From JAWXCM01 sp034408745 (GTDB lineage: Bacteria; Acidobacteriota; Terriglobia; Bryobacterales; Bryobacteraceae), in assembly GCA_034408745.1 (NCBI GenBank), contig JAWXCM010000092.1, positions 1 through 64,000 of the forward strand: DNA of 64,000 nucleotides, written 5' to 3'. How positions within the stretch are numbered: the stretch's first letter is position 1; the number at the start of each line of letters is the position of its first letter. The notes under the pieces are model-generated. The model had not been told where the DNA came from. It searched no databases and saw nothing but the letters and a program-made list of their open reading frames with translations. Position numbers and translations under genes: made by a program. Positions 1 to 10,856 of this stretch are shown one piece after another.

Positions 1-396
1 ATTCCGGTGGGGTCGATTTTGGGTGTGGCTCGGGTACCGGCTCGATTTCCGGACCGGCTGGGGCAGCAGCTGAAGGCTGGCGTTTACCTGATGTGGTACG
101 GGGCATATCCCGCCGACGGAGCCCACCAGGGCGCGGAGCCGCAGCGGGATTTCGCGGTGCTGACGCCTGTTGCCGAGGACAGGAATCCTGGCGAGGTGCT
201 GACGTTTGCGGCATTGATGGAGGTCAGCAAGAAGGCCTCGGGAGCTTCGCATCCTGCCGTGCTGAGTATGTGGCGCGTCGACTCCGATTTTCAGGCGGGT
301 GTGGCGAAGGTCGGCGAGGCGCAGGACGTGGTGCTGCAGGCCATGATCGGGGATGTTCCGGTCGCGATGATTGTGGTGGGGAAGAACGGGCACTGA
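1..396 (+). CDS. C-terminal part of an unknown conserved protein
   Basis: The frame is open from the first base of the window, so the gene begins upstream and only about 131 C-terminal residues are visible. A GTG at base 7 could be read as a start, but nothing supports it over a start outside the window. The segment mixes a tryptophan/tyrosine-rich stretch (LMWYGAYPADG) with a soluble, beta-rich-looking C-terminus. I recognise no domain with confidence. It ends convergently with the minus-strand gene at 424, with only 27 bases between them and no clear terminator. Confidence 0.6.
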   Translation: MPVGSILGVARVPARFPDRLGQQLKAGVYLMWYGAYPADGAHQGAEPQRDFAVLTPVAEDRNPGEVLTFAALMEVSKKASGASHPAVLSMWRVDSDFQAGVAKVGEAQDVVLQAMIGDVPVAMIVVGKNGH

Positions 397-423
397 GCAG
401 CGACGGGCTGCCGGTCGACTGGC

Positions 424-774
424 CTAAGCAATCATCGATTTCCAGCCCTCTTCGTCGTGGCCGACCGTGACTTTGTTGCCGGCGCGGACTAAGGGGAGCT
501 TGAGGAGTTTGGGGTCTTTGGCGACGCGGTCGAGGAGGTCCTGGTCGGTGACGCGGAGGTACTTCAGACCGGCGTCCTGGTAGGCTTTGGACTCCGTGTC
601 GAGGAGGTTGGCCAGGCCGAAACGGTCGGTGAAGCGACGGATTTCGGCCGGGGCCATGGTTTTTTGGTTCAGGTCCACAATTTGAATCTGGATTCGGCGC
701 TCCTTAAAGAAACGCTCGGCGGCACGGGTCGCCGAGGATCCTTTTACGCCGAAGATCTGAACCACTGCTGCCAT
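424..774 (-). CDS. ArsC/Spx-fold protein lacking the catalytic cysteine
   Basis: 116 residues, the usual length of the ArsC/Spx/YffB thioredoxin-fold family. The N-terminal strand VVQIFGVKG, the helix ATRAAERFFKERR and the C-terminal part LKLPLVRAGNKVTVG match the family layout, including the proline after the 'KLP' strand. Relatives carry a redox cysteine just after the first strand (as in KKCxxTR); here the segment reads VKGSSATR, so the cysteine is replaced by Gly/Ser. Classical arsenate-reductase chemistry is therefore unlikely. The gene starts directly after the stop of the HpcH/HpaI-like gene (775-1638), so the two are probably co-transcribed. Fold assignment is good; function is unknown. 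Confidence 0.8.
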   Translation of the reverse strand: MAAVVQIFGVKGSSATRAAERFFKERRIQIQIVDLNQKTMAPAEIRRFTDRFGLANLLDTESKAYQDAGLKYLRVTDQDLLDRVAKDPKLLKLPLVRAGNKVTVGHDEEGWKSMIA

Positions 775-1638
775 TTAATGTTTTTCGGCGCCCTCGGTTG
801 GCGCCACGCCTTTCTTCTGCTCGCTGAGTGCCGAGCCCGTGAGTTCGACCTTGGCTCCGGTTCGGATGAGCGACGTTTCGCCGGGGCCCTGGAAGAAGGT
901 GTATCCCTGGCCGGCCCGGGAGGATTTCCATGCGAGCGGTCCGGCGACTTTCTTCCCTGCCTTCAATATCGCAGCTTTTGCTTCGTCGACGAGCTTCTCG
1001 TAGCCGGGGTCGCCCTGCTTCATGCCGGAGAAGCTGGCGAGGTCTGTGCTGGCGATGAAGACCACGTCGACGCCGGGAATATTGGCGATGTCGGCGGCGA
1101 TTTTGACTCCAGCCGGGGACTCGATCATAGCGACGATGGTCAGGTTGTCATTGGCGATGGCCCGGTAGTCGGGGCCCCAGACCGCACCGTGGTAGCCGCC
1201 GCCCAGGCTGCGTTTGCCGCGGGGCGGGTAGAAAGCGAACTTGATGGCGTTGTGAACCTTCTGAACGTCATCGACCATGGGAAGAATGATGCCAATGGCG
1301 CCCATGTCCATGGCCTTCTGAATGTCGCCTTCCGTGGCATCGGGGACGCGGACGAAGGGCATCGCTGGTGCGCCTTTGCAGGCCATGATCATGTGGGCGA
1401 CGTCCTGGTACGACATTGGGCTGTGCTGCATTTCGATCCACAGGAAATCGAAGCCCGAGTTGGCCATGGCGCAGTAGGTGTCGGGGTCGGGGATGGATAC
1501 CGTTCCACCGACGACAGACTGGCCCGCGGCGAGCTTGGTCTTGACGGTGTTAAAGATGCGTGGCTGCTGCGCGGCGAGCGGTACTGTGCTGGCGGCGATC
1601 AGAGCGAGTGCGGCGAGTACACGGCTGTTGCTGAACAT
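775..1638 (-). CDS. Exported HpcH/HpaI-family aldolase-like protein
   Basis: 287 residues. HpcH/HpaI enzymes are metal-dependent class II aldolases that cleave 2-keto-3-deoxy acids. The barrel carries the family landmarks: WIEMQHSP (histidine), FVRVPD (arginine), AMIESPAG (metal-binding Glu) and FIASTDLASFSG (metal-binding Asp). Unusually for a central-metabolism enzyme, the N-terminus is a signal peptide: a short basic start, the hydrophobic ALALIAAS stretch, and an LAAQ cleavage-like site near residue 23. It would act in the periplasm. The C-terminus also diverges (lysine/glutamate-rich). It directly precedes the cysteine-less ArsC-fold gene. The upstream region to 1718 is shared with the divergent maeB. 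Confidence 0.85.
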   Translation of the reverse strand: MFSNSRVLAALALIAASTVPLAAQQPRIFNTVKTKLAAGQSVVGGTVSIPDPDTYCAMANSGFDFLWIEMQHSPMSYQDVAHMIMACKGAPAMPFVRVPDATEGDIQKAMDMGAIGIILPMVDDVQKVHNAIKFAFYPPRGKRSLGGGYHGAVWGPDYRAIANDNLTIVAMIESPAGVKIAADIANIPGVDVVFIASTDLASFSGMKQGDPGYEKLVDEAKAAILKAGKKVAGPLAWKSSRAGQGYTFFQGPGETSLIRTGAKVELTGSALSEQKKGVAPTEGAEKH

Positions 1639-1718
1639 GTGGGGGCCTCCGGGCGAATTTGGATTTCTAGTTTATATCTACCCGCCGGATGGTTGCGAGA
1701 GTGGTAGGCTTCAGGCGT

Positions 1719-4013
1719 ATGCACATTCTTAAAGAGGAAGCGCTGGAGTACCACTCTCGCGCTCCACAAGGTAAGCTGGCAGTCCGGCCGACCAAGCCCT
1801 GCAGCACCCAGCGGGACCTAAGCCTGGCGTATACACCGGGTGTCGCTGTTCCATGCCTCGAAATTGAACGCGACCCTTCCCTGGTGTATCGATACACGGG
1901 CAAGGGCAACCTGGTGGCGGTGGTGACGAACGGCACCGCTGTGCTGGGGCTCGGCAATATTGGTGCGGCGGCGGGAAAGCCGGTGATGGAGGGTAAGGCG
2001 GTCCTGTTCAAGCGATTCGCCGATATCGATGTGTTTGACATCGAGCTCGACACGGAAGACCCGCGGGAAATCATTCGCACCTGCCAGCTAATGGAGCCGA
2101 CATTTGGCGGCATCAATCTGGAGGACATCAAGGCACCGGAGTGCTTCACCATCGAGGAAGAACTGCGGCGCACGATGCGCATTCCGGTATTTCACGACGA
2201 TCAGCACGGTACTGCGATTATTTCAGGCGCCGCAATGATCAATGCGCTGGCAATTGTCGGAAAAAAGATCGAAGACGTTCGCGTTGTCTTTAACGGCGCG
2301 GGTGCCAGCGGGATTTCGTGTGCGCAACATTACCTCAACCTGGGTGTGCGGCGCGAGCACATTATTATGTGCGACACCTCCGGCGTAATTTACCAGGGCC
2401 GCACGAAGGGCATGAACGCGTACAAGGCTCGATTTGCCGCGGATACGGAGCGTCGCACCCTGACCGAAGCGCTGGTCGGAGCCGACGTGTTCTTCGGGCT
2501 GTCGGCGGGCAACTGCGTGACGGCGGACATGGTGATGGGGATGGCTCCGGACCCGATCATTTTCGCGCTGTCGAATCCCGATCCGGAAATTCCGTACGAC
2601 GTGGCGGTGGCGGCCCGTCCGGATGCTATTGTGGCGACGGGCCGGTCCGATTATCCGAATCAGGTGAATAATGTCCTGGGATTTCCGTTTATATTCCGGG
2701 GCGCACTGGATGTCCGTGCGAGCACCATTAATGAAGCGATGAAGCTGGCGGCGACGCATGCGCTGGCGGAGCTGGCCCGCGCCGATGTCCCCGATTCGGT
2801 GCGGCGCGCTTATGGTGTCGACGAACTGGAATTCGGGCGGCAGTACATCATTCCGAAGCCGTTCGATCCGCGCGTGCTGGTGTACGTGTCGGCGGCGGTG
2901 GCGCTGGCGGCGATTGAGAGCGGAGTGGCGCAGCAGCCGTGCGACATCAATCAGTATCGCGAAGACCTGGAGCGCCGGCTCGGACGGGCGCACCAACTGA
3001 TGCGGCTGATGATGCAGAAGGCCAGGACACAGCCGAAACGGGTGGTGTTTCCTGAGGGCGAAGAGCGGCGGATTCTGCGCGCGTGCATGCAGATTCGCGA
3101 CGAAGGAATCGCGCAGCCGGTGCTGCTGGGGAATGCGGACAAGATCCGCGCCGTGATGGCGGAGCTGCACTTCGACGAGCACCGGGTGGAGATTGTGGAC
3201 CCGGCTGCCTTCGAGCATCTGGACGAGTACTCGAACACGTTGTTCGAGCTGCGGTCGCGCAAAGGCGTGACGGCTACAGAGGCTCCGTTGATGCTGCAGA
3301 ACAAGGTGCTGCTGGGCGCGCTTATGGTCCGCAAAGGCTATGCGGACGCGCTGATCGCGGGCATCAGCCAGCATTATCCCGACGTGATCCGGCCGGCGCT
3401 GCAGGCGATCGACATGCAGCCGGGGGTTCGGAAAGTGGCCGGTTGCTACGTGCTGATCACGCCGGCGGGGGAGATGTATTTCCTTGCCGACACGACCGTC
3501 AATATTGACCCGACGGCGGAGGATCTGGCCGAGATCGCGATTCTGACGGCGGAGACGGCGCGGCGTTTCGACGTGGAACCACGGGTCGGCATGCTTTCTT
3601 TTTCGAATTTCGGAAGCACGCGGCACCCACTTTCGGAGAAGGTGGCGCGAGCCGTGCAGATTTTGCGCGAAATAGCTCCGGACCTTATGGCTGACGGCGA
3701 AATGCAGGCGGATACGGCCATCGACCCGGCACTCATTGATGAAACCTATCCATTCAGTTCGCTCAAGGGTGGCGCTAACGTGCTCATTTTCCCTAACCTG
3801 GAGTCGGGGAACGTGGCTTACAAGCTGCTCTCGAAGCTCGGCGGCGCGGAGACGATCGGCCCGATCCTGATGGGCCTTTCGAGCTCTGTGCATGTGTTAC
3901 ATCGCGGCGCGGAGGTTGCCGAAGTGGTAAATATGGCCGCCTTCGCGGTGGTCGATGCGCAAAGAATGCACAGTGGAATCAACAAGTTAAAAACACTTCA
4001 CGCTATTTTATAA
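1719..4013 (+). CDS. maeB: NADP-dependent malic enzyme fused to a phosphotransacetylase domain
   Basis: 764 residues from the ATG at 1719. An upstream GTG at 1689 in the same frame would add ten residues, but MHILKEEAL fits the family N-terminus better. Order: malic N-domain (SLAYTPGVA), NAD(P)-binding domain with FNGAGASG, then from about residue 425 a phosphate acetyl/butyryltransferase domain (PKRVVFPEGEE, HPLSEKVARA, PNLESGN). MaeB converts malate to pyruvate and CO2 with NADP; in enterobacterial MaeB the PTA-like domain is regulatory and binds acetyl-CoA. Length and order match MaeB. It is transcribed alone, divergently from the aldolase gene. Confidence 0.95.
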   Translation: MHILKEEALEYHSRAPQGKLAVRPTKPCSTQRDLSLAYTPGVAVPCLEIERDPSLVYRYTGKGNLVAVVTNGTAVLGLGNIGAAAGKPVMEGKAVLFKRFADIDVFDIELDTEDPREIIRTCQLMEPTFGGINLEDIKAPECFTIEEELRRTMRIPVFHDDQHGTAIISGAAMINALAIVGKKIEDVRVVFNGAGASGISCAQHYLNLGVRREHIIMCDTSGVIYQGRTKGMNAYKARFAADTERRTLTEALVGADVFFGLSAGNCVTADMVMGMAPDPIIFALSNPDPEIPYDVAVAARPDAIVATGRSDYPNQVNNVLGFPFIFRGALDVRASTINEAMKLAATHALAELARADVPDSVRRAYGVDELEFGRQYIIPKPFDPRVLVYVSAAVALAAIESGVAQQPCDINQYREDLERRLGRAHQLMRLMMQKARTQPKRVVFPEGEERRILRACMQIRDEGIAQPVLLGNADKIRAVMAELHFDEHRVEIVDPAAFEHLDEYSNTLFELRSRKGVTATEAPLMLQNKVLLGALMVRKGYADALIAGISQHYPDVIRPALQAIDMQPGVRKVAGCYVLITPAGEMYFLADTTVNIDPTAEDLAEIAILTAETARRFDVEPRVGMLSFSNFGSTRHPLSEKVARAVQILREIAPDLMADGEMQADTAIDPALIDETYPFSSLKGGANVLIFPNLESGNVAYKLLSKLGGAETIGPILMGLSSSVHVLHRGAEVAEVVNMAAFAVVDAQRMHSGINKLKTLHAIL

Positions 4014-4068
4014 GGCGACACTTCGGCACACCGGGACGCATCTCACTGGTTGTAAGGAGAACGTCCCG

Positions 4069-4605
4069 ATGACGCCAAGAATTCAGAACGTACTATTGAT
4101 CGCAGGCTTTGCCCTGCTGGCAGTTTTAGCGGTCGCAGGTTGGACCCGCACGCCTGGGGCTCAGGCGGCTCCGGCGATGGCGAATCAGTTCACGGGTCAG
4201 CAGCCGAACGCGTATGACCCCAATGCTGTGCCCGCGAACAGCGCTGGATATGCCCCTGCAGGGTATGCCGCCGGCAACTGCCTGGAACCTGGTCAGATGC
4301 AGCCGGTTTCTTACACCGAATCGGGTTACCGGACTTCAAGCCGGCCTCGCGTGATTCGCTATGTGGAAGAGCCGCAGCCTGTGGTTCGTCGCGAGTACGT
4401 GGAAGGCGACCGGGCCCGGACCGAAGTCGTGACTACGCGGAGACGCGGCCGGTCGACGGGTAAGTCGGTTGCGATTGTTGGCGGCAGCGCTGGCGTCGGC
4501 GCCGCGATCGGTGCTCTGGCAGGTGGCGGCAAGGGCGCGGCGATTGGCGCGCTGACTGGCGGCGGAGCCGGATTCGTTTACGACCGGCTGACGCACAATA
4601 AGTAA
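4069..4605 (+). CDS. Glycine-zipper membrane or lipoprotein-like protein
   Basis: 178 residues. The ATG follows a strong TAAGGAG site. An N-terminal hydrophobic segment (about residues 8-25) is a signal or anchor. A low-complexity Pro/Gln/Ala-rich middle leads to a basic arginine-rich stretch, then a glycine-zipper region (GGSAGVGAAIGALAGGG, GAAIGALTGG) typical of YMGG/Rick_17kDa-like outer-membrane-associated proteins. Such zippers insert in membranes; no enzymatic motif is present. A protein with the same kind of C-terminus is encoded at 44937-45770. Confidence 0.8.
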   Translation: MTPRIQNVLLIAGFALLAVLAVAGWTRTPGAQAAPAMANQFTGQQPNAYDPNAVPANSAGYAPAGYAAGNCLEPGQMQPVSYTESGYRTSSRPRVIRYVEEPQPVVRREYVEGDRARTEVVTTRRRGRSTGKSVAIVGGSAGVGAAIGALAGGGKGAAIGALTGGGAGFVYDRLTHNK

Positions 4606-4629
4606 CGCACGCCGCATTTGAGAACCGGA

Positions 4630-4658
4630 GCGGGACTGAATTGTTAATTCAGTCCCGC
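4630..4658 (+). terminator. Perfect 13-bp stem-loop after the glycine-zipper gene
   Basis: Bases 4630-4642 pair perfectly with 4646-4658 around a GTT loop. The downstream sequence is only moderately T-rich (ATTCCTGTCATTTT), so termination is probable but not textbook. It lies 25 bases after the stop at 4605 and before the next gene. Confidence 0.6.
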
Positions 4659-4738
4659 ATTCCTGTCATTTTCCTGTTACAACCGCCTGCTAGACTCTCT
4701 CAGGAATTCACACGTGCAGTTTCAAGAGGAGAGGAAAA

Positions 4739-6127
4739 TTGAAGTTATTGCTTCGAGCAGGGACTGGTGCGCTTGTTGCGGCCTCGATGTTGCTGGCAGC
4801 CGATGCGGGCGTCACGTTGGTTGGAATCGGATTTGTTGCCGGCGATGCTCTGGATTTGTCGGGGCTTGACGGGAATACCTGCCGGAAAGACGACGCGAAG
4901 GACTGCATCCCGCGCGCCACGCTGGGCGGGTTCGGGTCGGCGCTGACGTATACGGGACACGACAACGTGTACCTCACCACGCCTGACCGTGGGCCGTTCG
5001 ACGGACGCACGGCTGAAGTGAACCCCTACGTAAACCGGTATCACCTCATGCACATGGCGTTGGACATGGGGGCGCCGTTCCCGAATATTCGGACATCAAT
5101 GCTGAGTACAACGCTGCTGAAGGACGGAAATCAGAGACTGGTGGGCTCTTCAAATGCGTTCAACGCTGTGGAACCCGACAAGACGTTGCGGTTCGATCCG
5201 GAGGGAGTCCGGGTTGGAAAGGACCAGACGTTCTTTGTCTCGGATGAGTATGGTCCGTACATTTACCAGTTCAGCCGCGAAGGTTATTTAATTCGCAAAA
5301 TGCCGGTGCCGGACGGATACTTGATTGGCACGCCGAGCGCCGACGCGGACAGCGCAGGGACCTCGATGGAGATCTATCCAAACCTGAACACGTTTGGGCG
5401 TCAGGCAAACCGCGGGATGGAAGGGCTGGCGATTACTCCTGACGGTCGTTTTCTGATCGGGATTATGCAGAATGCGCTGATTCAGGACGCGGGACTGAGC
5501 AACGCAGTGCCGCCGGGGCGCGTGGGTCTGGCGAACCGTATTCTCAGGATGAACATTGAGACGGGCGCCACGCAGGAGTTCGTTTACGTGATGGACTCGG
5601 TGGCACAGGGCCGCGGCGTGAATGATATCGTCGCGATGAATGACCACGAATTTCTTGTGGTGGAACGAGACAACCGCTCGCTTGTCCCGACTCCTCCGGC
5701 CGACCCGGCCGAACCTGTCCTGAAGAGAATCTACAAGATCGACCTGAACAAACCGGGGCTTACGGATGTGTCGAGCCGCGCTTCCCTTCCCGGGACGGTT
5801 GCGGCTTTGGCGGCCGCGGGCGTTGTGACGGTTGACAAGACGCTGTTCATCGACATGCTGGACCCTGCCTACAAGGTCGACGCGACGCAAACGCTGAAGG
5901 CCACGGTAGCGGAAAAGATTGAAGCTCTGGCCTGGGGACCGGACCTCGCCGATGGCCGTCACCTGCTTTATGTGCTCAGTGACAACGATTTGAGCCAGAC
6001 TCTGCCGACGCGTATCTATGCATTTGCGATCGACAAGGTTGCCGCGAAGATCAGCTACCAGCCACAGCAGCTGCCTAAGAGGATGATCGGCAAAGGCAAG
6101 GTGGACAAGATGCTGGGGAAGAACTAA
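4739..6127 (+). CDS. Secreted phytase-like esterase domain protein
   Basis: 462 residues. The TTG start is chosen because AAGAGGAGAGG stands directly upstream and the first residues form a signal peptide (LLLRAGTGALVAASMLLAADA). The rest matches the 'esterase-like activity of phytase' family, a beta-propeller-type periplasmic protein: GDALDLSGLDG, TPDRGPFDGR, FDPEGVRVG, FVSDEYGPYIYQF, MEGLAITPDGRFL and VVERDN are typical blocks. The substrate cannot be told from sequence; phosphoesters are the family suggestion. An extended -10-like TGCTAGACT lies at 4688-4696. It converges with the response regulator gene with only 7 bases between stops. Confidence 0.88.
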   Translation: MKLLLRAGTGALVAASMLLAADAGVTLVGIGFVAGDALDLSGLDGNTCRKDDAKDCIPRATLGGFGSALTYTGHDNVYLTTPDRGPFDGRTAEVNPYVNRYHLMHMALDMGAPFPNIRTSMLSTTLLKDGNQRLVGSSNAFNAVEPDKTLRFDPEGVRVGKDQTFFVSDEYGPYIYQFSREGYLIRKMPVPDGYLIGTPSADADSAGTSMEIYPNLNTFGRQANRGMEGLAITPDGRFLIGIMQNALIQDAGLSNAVPPGRVGLANRILRMNIETGATQEFVYVMDSVAQGRGVNDIVAMNDHEFLVVERDNRSLVPTPPADPAEPVLKRIYKIDLNKPGLTDVSSRASLPGTVAALAAAGVVTVDKTLFIDMLDPAYKVDATQTLKATVAEKIEALAWGPDLADGRHLLYVLSDNDLSQTLPTRIYAFAIDKVAAKISYQPQQLPKRMIGKGKVDKMLGKN

Positions 6128-6134
6128 GAGTTTC

Positions 6135-7475
<1,341 letters not shown>

Positions 7476-8861
7476 GTTCCTCCGCTTTCGGCAGCAATAT
7501 CCGGAACGCAGCGCCGCCGAGTTCTCCGTCAACCAGCAAGATATCGCCTCCAACGAGGAGGGCACTACGTTTCGCGATAGATAATCCGAGTCCCATTCCT
7601 GCCTTTTTGAAAGAAATGGTGGGCTCGAACAAGCTCTCGAGAGCCTGCGTGCTGAGGCCCGGACCGGAATCGTGAATTTCGATTCCTACCCGATTGTTGA
7701 GGGCGAAGGTTTTGCCGCGGATGCGGCCGCCCTTACCGGCGGCATGCGCGGCGTTGTCGAGCAGGTTGGTAAACACGCCCTTGAGCAGGTCGGGATCGAC
7801 GTGCGCGGTCAGTGGCTCGGCAGTGAACTGGGCGTCGCAGGAGACCTCAGGGTGCGCGGCGCGCAGCAGCGCGAGGCGTTCTTCCAGTATCACGTTCACG
7901 TCGACGTCGTCGAGCTGGACCGGCGGTTCGGAGGCGAACTCGGTGAAGGCCCGGACGCGGCGCTCGAGGGTACTGACTTCTTCGACGACGATTTGCGCGG
8001 CCTGCTCGAAGAAAGCCTCGTCGCGGCTGGAGCGGCGCGCAACGATCTCCTCGACGGTCAGTCGAATCGGAGTCAGGGAGTTCTTGACCTCATGCGCCAT
8101 TTTTCGGGCGAGAGACTGCCAGCTGGCGAGGCGCGTGACATGGATGAGCTTGTCCTGGCCGTCGCGCAGTTGTTCGGCTGTGTGATTAAAGGCCCGCATG
8201 GCGTCTGCGACTTCGTCGGTGCCCCGGGCTTCGAGGCGGGCGTTGAGGTCGCCGCCAGCCAGCCGCTGCAGCCCCGAGGTGAGTTGCTCCAAAGGCCGGC
8301 TGACGCGCCGGGCGATATAGAACACAGCGGTGAAGGCGACGATCCACACCGCGGCGGCAAGCACGATGAGTGTAAGCGTATACCCTCGTCGCAGACTGGC
8401 CACGCTGGAGCGTTCCACGCGTGCGCGAGCCCGGAGGTACTGGTCGGTGACGGCCTTCATACCGGGGCCTTCGATGGGCCGGGAATAGAGGCGTACGTTG
8501 TCGCCGTCGCGAACGTAATACTCGACTCGGTTTCGCGACTCGCCAGCCAGGTGGAAAAGGGTCCGGTCCGGGCTTTCTGCGAATTCGAGGGCTTCGTCCG
8601 GCCAGTTGGCCCGGTCGGCGGAGCGGAATATCTGCGCAGGGTGGCGTCGGCCGCTGTCGACCTCGGCCTTGAGCGCCTCGCAAGTAGTTTGGTACAGAGC
8701 CCGCCCGGTCTGCTCGAGTGCCCGGGAGGTTGCGTCGAGGTCGAGCGAAGGGTTCAGGCTGATGCTGTGCTCGAGAAGCCGCCAGGTCAGGGTCAGGGTT
8801 ACGGCCAGCGGCACGAGGGTCGCGGCCAGGAAGAACAGCAGGAGCCTGGTCCGAATCCGGT

Positions 8862-9467
8862 TCACTGGGTCGGCCTCTTGAGCGCGGCGAGCTGGAAGGA
8901 ATTAGATTCGGCTCGCCACTGGGAGGTGCCGGCGCGGGGACGGGCGGTGCGGCCGAAAAGGTCGATTAAGCTGCCTAGTGAGAAGCCGTCCTCGGGCTCG
9001 GCGTCGGCAAGGCGGCGGTCGCGACCCTCATTCGCACGAACGTCGATTCGAAGCCAAAGCGGCTTATCGGCGGGGAGGCCGGCGGCCAGAAGCTGGAAAC
9101 GGCTGACGCACCACGCTTCCGCAGCGGTCGCCGACAGGTGGAGCGCGGAGTTGGAAGCCGACCGAAGCCGGGCGACGGAGAACTTTTCTTCCCACACGTC
9201 GTAGCTGAGAACGAAACGGTCGAAGGAGCGGAGCAGCACGGTTTGGCGGGAATCGGCGAGAATGCTGATCTGGATGTCGAAGGAGACGCTGGCTCCGTTG
9301 CGCAGCTGTTCGAGGGGCTTACCGGTGAGAAAATGGAGACCCGGTGCCGACACCTGGAGCTTGTCGTTGACGAAGCGCACCTGTACTTCCTGCGAGGCCG
9401 CGGCAAGGTAAGGCGATGCCGCAAGCAGCAGTGCCAGCGCGGGAAGTGGGTTCCGGGCAGGTCGCAC
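8862..9467 (-). CDS. DUF4390-like exported protein
   Basis: 201 residues with a signal peptide (LPALALLLAASPYLAAA). The central part (VRFVNDKLQVSAPG, FDIQISI, DRFVLSYDVWEEKF) resembles DUF4390, a periplasmic domain of unknown function often encoded beside NtrY-like kinases. That neighbourhood is kept here: the gene ends in an ATGA overlap with the kinase and starts 16 bases after the BamA-like gene. It may be a periplasmic partner or input protein for the kinase; this is inferred from position only. Confidence 0.75.
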   Translation of the reverse strand: MRPARNPLPALALLLAASPYLAAASQEVQVRFVNDKLQVSAPGLHFLTGKPLEQLRNGASVSFDIQISILADSRQTVLLRSFDRFVLSYDVWEEKFSVARLRSASNSALHLSATAAEAWCVSRFQLLAAGLPADKPLWLRIDVRANEGRDRRLADAEPEDGFSLGSLIDLFGRTARPRAGTSQWRAESNSFQLAALKRPTQ

Positions 9468-9483
9468 TATCAGGGTGGCCTCT

Positions 9484-10770
9484 TTAGAAGTTCATGCCGA
9501 TCACGAAGACCGGGGCGAAACCAGCACTTCGAACCGGGAACCCGACGGCGACATACGGGCCATCCTGCTCCTTGTCGAGTGCAACCATGACGCCTGCCGA
9601 CTGGCGCAGGCGCGCTGGCGTCCGGCGATCCCACACGGACCCTGTATCATAGAACGCGCCGCAGCGGTGCCACGTGTACTGCAAACTTGCATAAGCCATT
9701 CGGGTTCCACCCAGCGGCGCCACATCGAATTTGTTCCAGCCTCGGAGCGTGCGGGAATCGCCGAGAGTAAACCGTTCGAAAAGGGGCGCCTCGTCTCCGA
9801 CCACGCCACCAAGGGCACGCACCGTCAACACGCTGGCTCCCTGTCTGAAAGAGTAGCGCGCAGCAAGGTCGTGTCGCACATAGGCGAAGTCGGAGTCGAG
9901 CAAACTGGTGGCCGCCCGCAGGGTATAACCTGCGTTCCACTCATGCCCCGCGGAAGAGTCGTTGCCCCAACGCCGCCTGTGTCGCAGAGTAGTAGTCACA
10001 GCGTTGGAAGCTTCATACCTGGCGGCCGGAAACTGAGTTTGAAATTGCTGGAAGCTCAGCCCTGTGGTCAGGGAGAGCCCGGGAGCGAGCATAATTACGA
10101 TGCCTGGGTCCATGCGATAGCTGTCGCGATAGATCCCCGGTACATCGTTGCGGGCCAGCAGGGCGCTTTCCGTAGCGACGTTCCACTGCTGGTGCAGGCC
10201 TTCGAATTCAAAACGAAGGCGGACGCGCTCGCCGAAGCGGTGATTCCAGGCGAGGTTGTAGCCGGCTACGCGGCCGAGCATGGTATCGGCGTCGGAAAAG
10301 ACCCCGGCCTCGACGCGGTTGTTACGGGAAACGTCGAATCCGGCCTGAAAGCCAACAGTAGTGCCTTGTTTCGTGTGGTATGCAAGCTGTGTGACACGCG
10401 CGTCCTCCTCCTCCCACCCTCTCTCGCGGGGTTCGTAGACTACTTTGACGTGCTCGGGCTGCTGACCTTTTTCGACGCGGTGGGCGACGATGACATGAAC
10501 CTCACGGCGGATGCGTGAAGCGAGAGAGTCGACCGAGCGCGGGTCGAAGTTTTGGCCGACCAGATTTTCGAGGTCCCGTTTGAGACTGCGGCTGAGGCGC
10601 TTGCTGATCGTACGCGGAACTTCAACGCTTTCTACTTTGTACCGGCAGTTTACGTTGGCGGGTGCGGCGGCCTCGTCGACCGCGGATGGGGTCGGCGGAT
10701 CGGCAACAGGGGACTGACCCAGCAGAGGAATCGCGACGATCAGGAGTGAGCTCAGACACAGCAGCTTCAT
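9484..10770 (-). CDS. BamA/TamA-family outer-membrane beta-barrel protein
   Basis: 428 residues with a signal peptide (LLCLSSLLIVAIPLLGQ). After one POTRA-like segment (YKVESVEVP ... SLASRIRREVHVIVAH), the C-terminal half is a bacterial surface antigen (Omp85) barrel: the lid-lock motif appears as DSRTLRGWN, and the chain ends in aromatic GMNF, the usual Omp signature. It is much shorter than BamA (about 800 residues with five POTRAs), so it is an accessory Omp85 member. First gene of the set with DUF4390 and the NtrYX-like pair, hinting at envelope-linked signalling. Confidence 0.85.
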   Translation of the reverse strand: MKLLCLSSLLIVAIPLLGQSPVADPPTPSAVDEAAAPANVNCRYKVESVEVPRTISKRLSRSLKRDLENLVGQNFDPRSVDSLASRIRREVHVIVAHRVEKGQQPEHVKVVYEPRERGWEEEDARVTQLAYHTKQGTTVGFQAGFDVSRNNRVEAGVFSDADTMLGRVAGYNLAWNHRFGERVRLRFEFEGLHQQWNVATESALLARNDVPGIYRDSYRMDPGIVIMLAPGLSLTTGLSFQQFQTQFPAARYEASNAVTTTLRHRRRWGNDSSAGHEWNAGYTLRAATSLLDSDFAYVRHDLAARYSFRQGASVLTVRALGGVVGDEAPLFERFTLGDSRTLRGWNKFDVAPLGGTRMAYASLQYTWHRCGAFYDTGSVWDRRTPARLRQSAGVMVALDKEQDGPYVAVGFPVRSAGFAPVFVIGMNF

Positions 10771-10832
10771 GACAACCGTAATAAAGCATTTTACGGGCCA
10801 TGACGTAAACTATTGAATTCAGGCAAGATGGG

Positions 10833-10853
10833 GGCGGCACCTGGCGTGCCGCC
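10833..10853. other. 8-bp perfect inverted repeat between two minus-strand genes
   Basis: GGCGGCAC at 10833-10840 pairs with GTGCCGCC at 10846-10853 around a 5-base loop. It lies just after the Crp/Fnr-like stop (10857 on the minus strand) and before the BamA-like gene. There is no T-tract on either side, so it may be a weak terminator, an mRNA 3' end or an operator. Confidence 0.4.
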
Positions 10854-10856
10854 GAA

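Noticed and set aside
2223..3893. 556-codon open frame antisense to maeB
   Set aside because: Rich in Arg/His with no domain; it mirrors the codon bias of a high-GC gene on the other strand that is clearly maeB.
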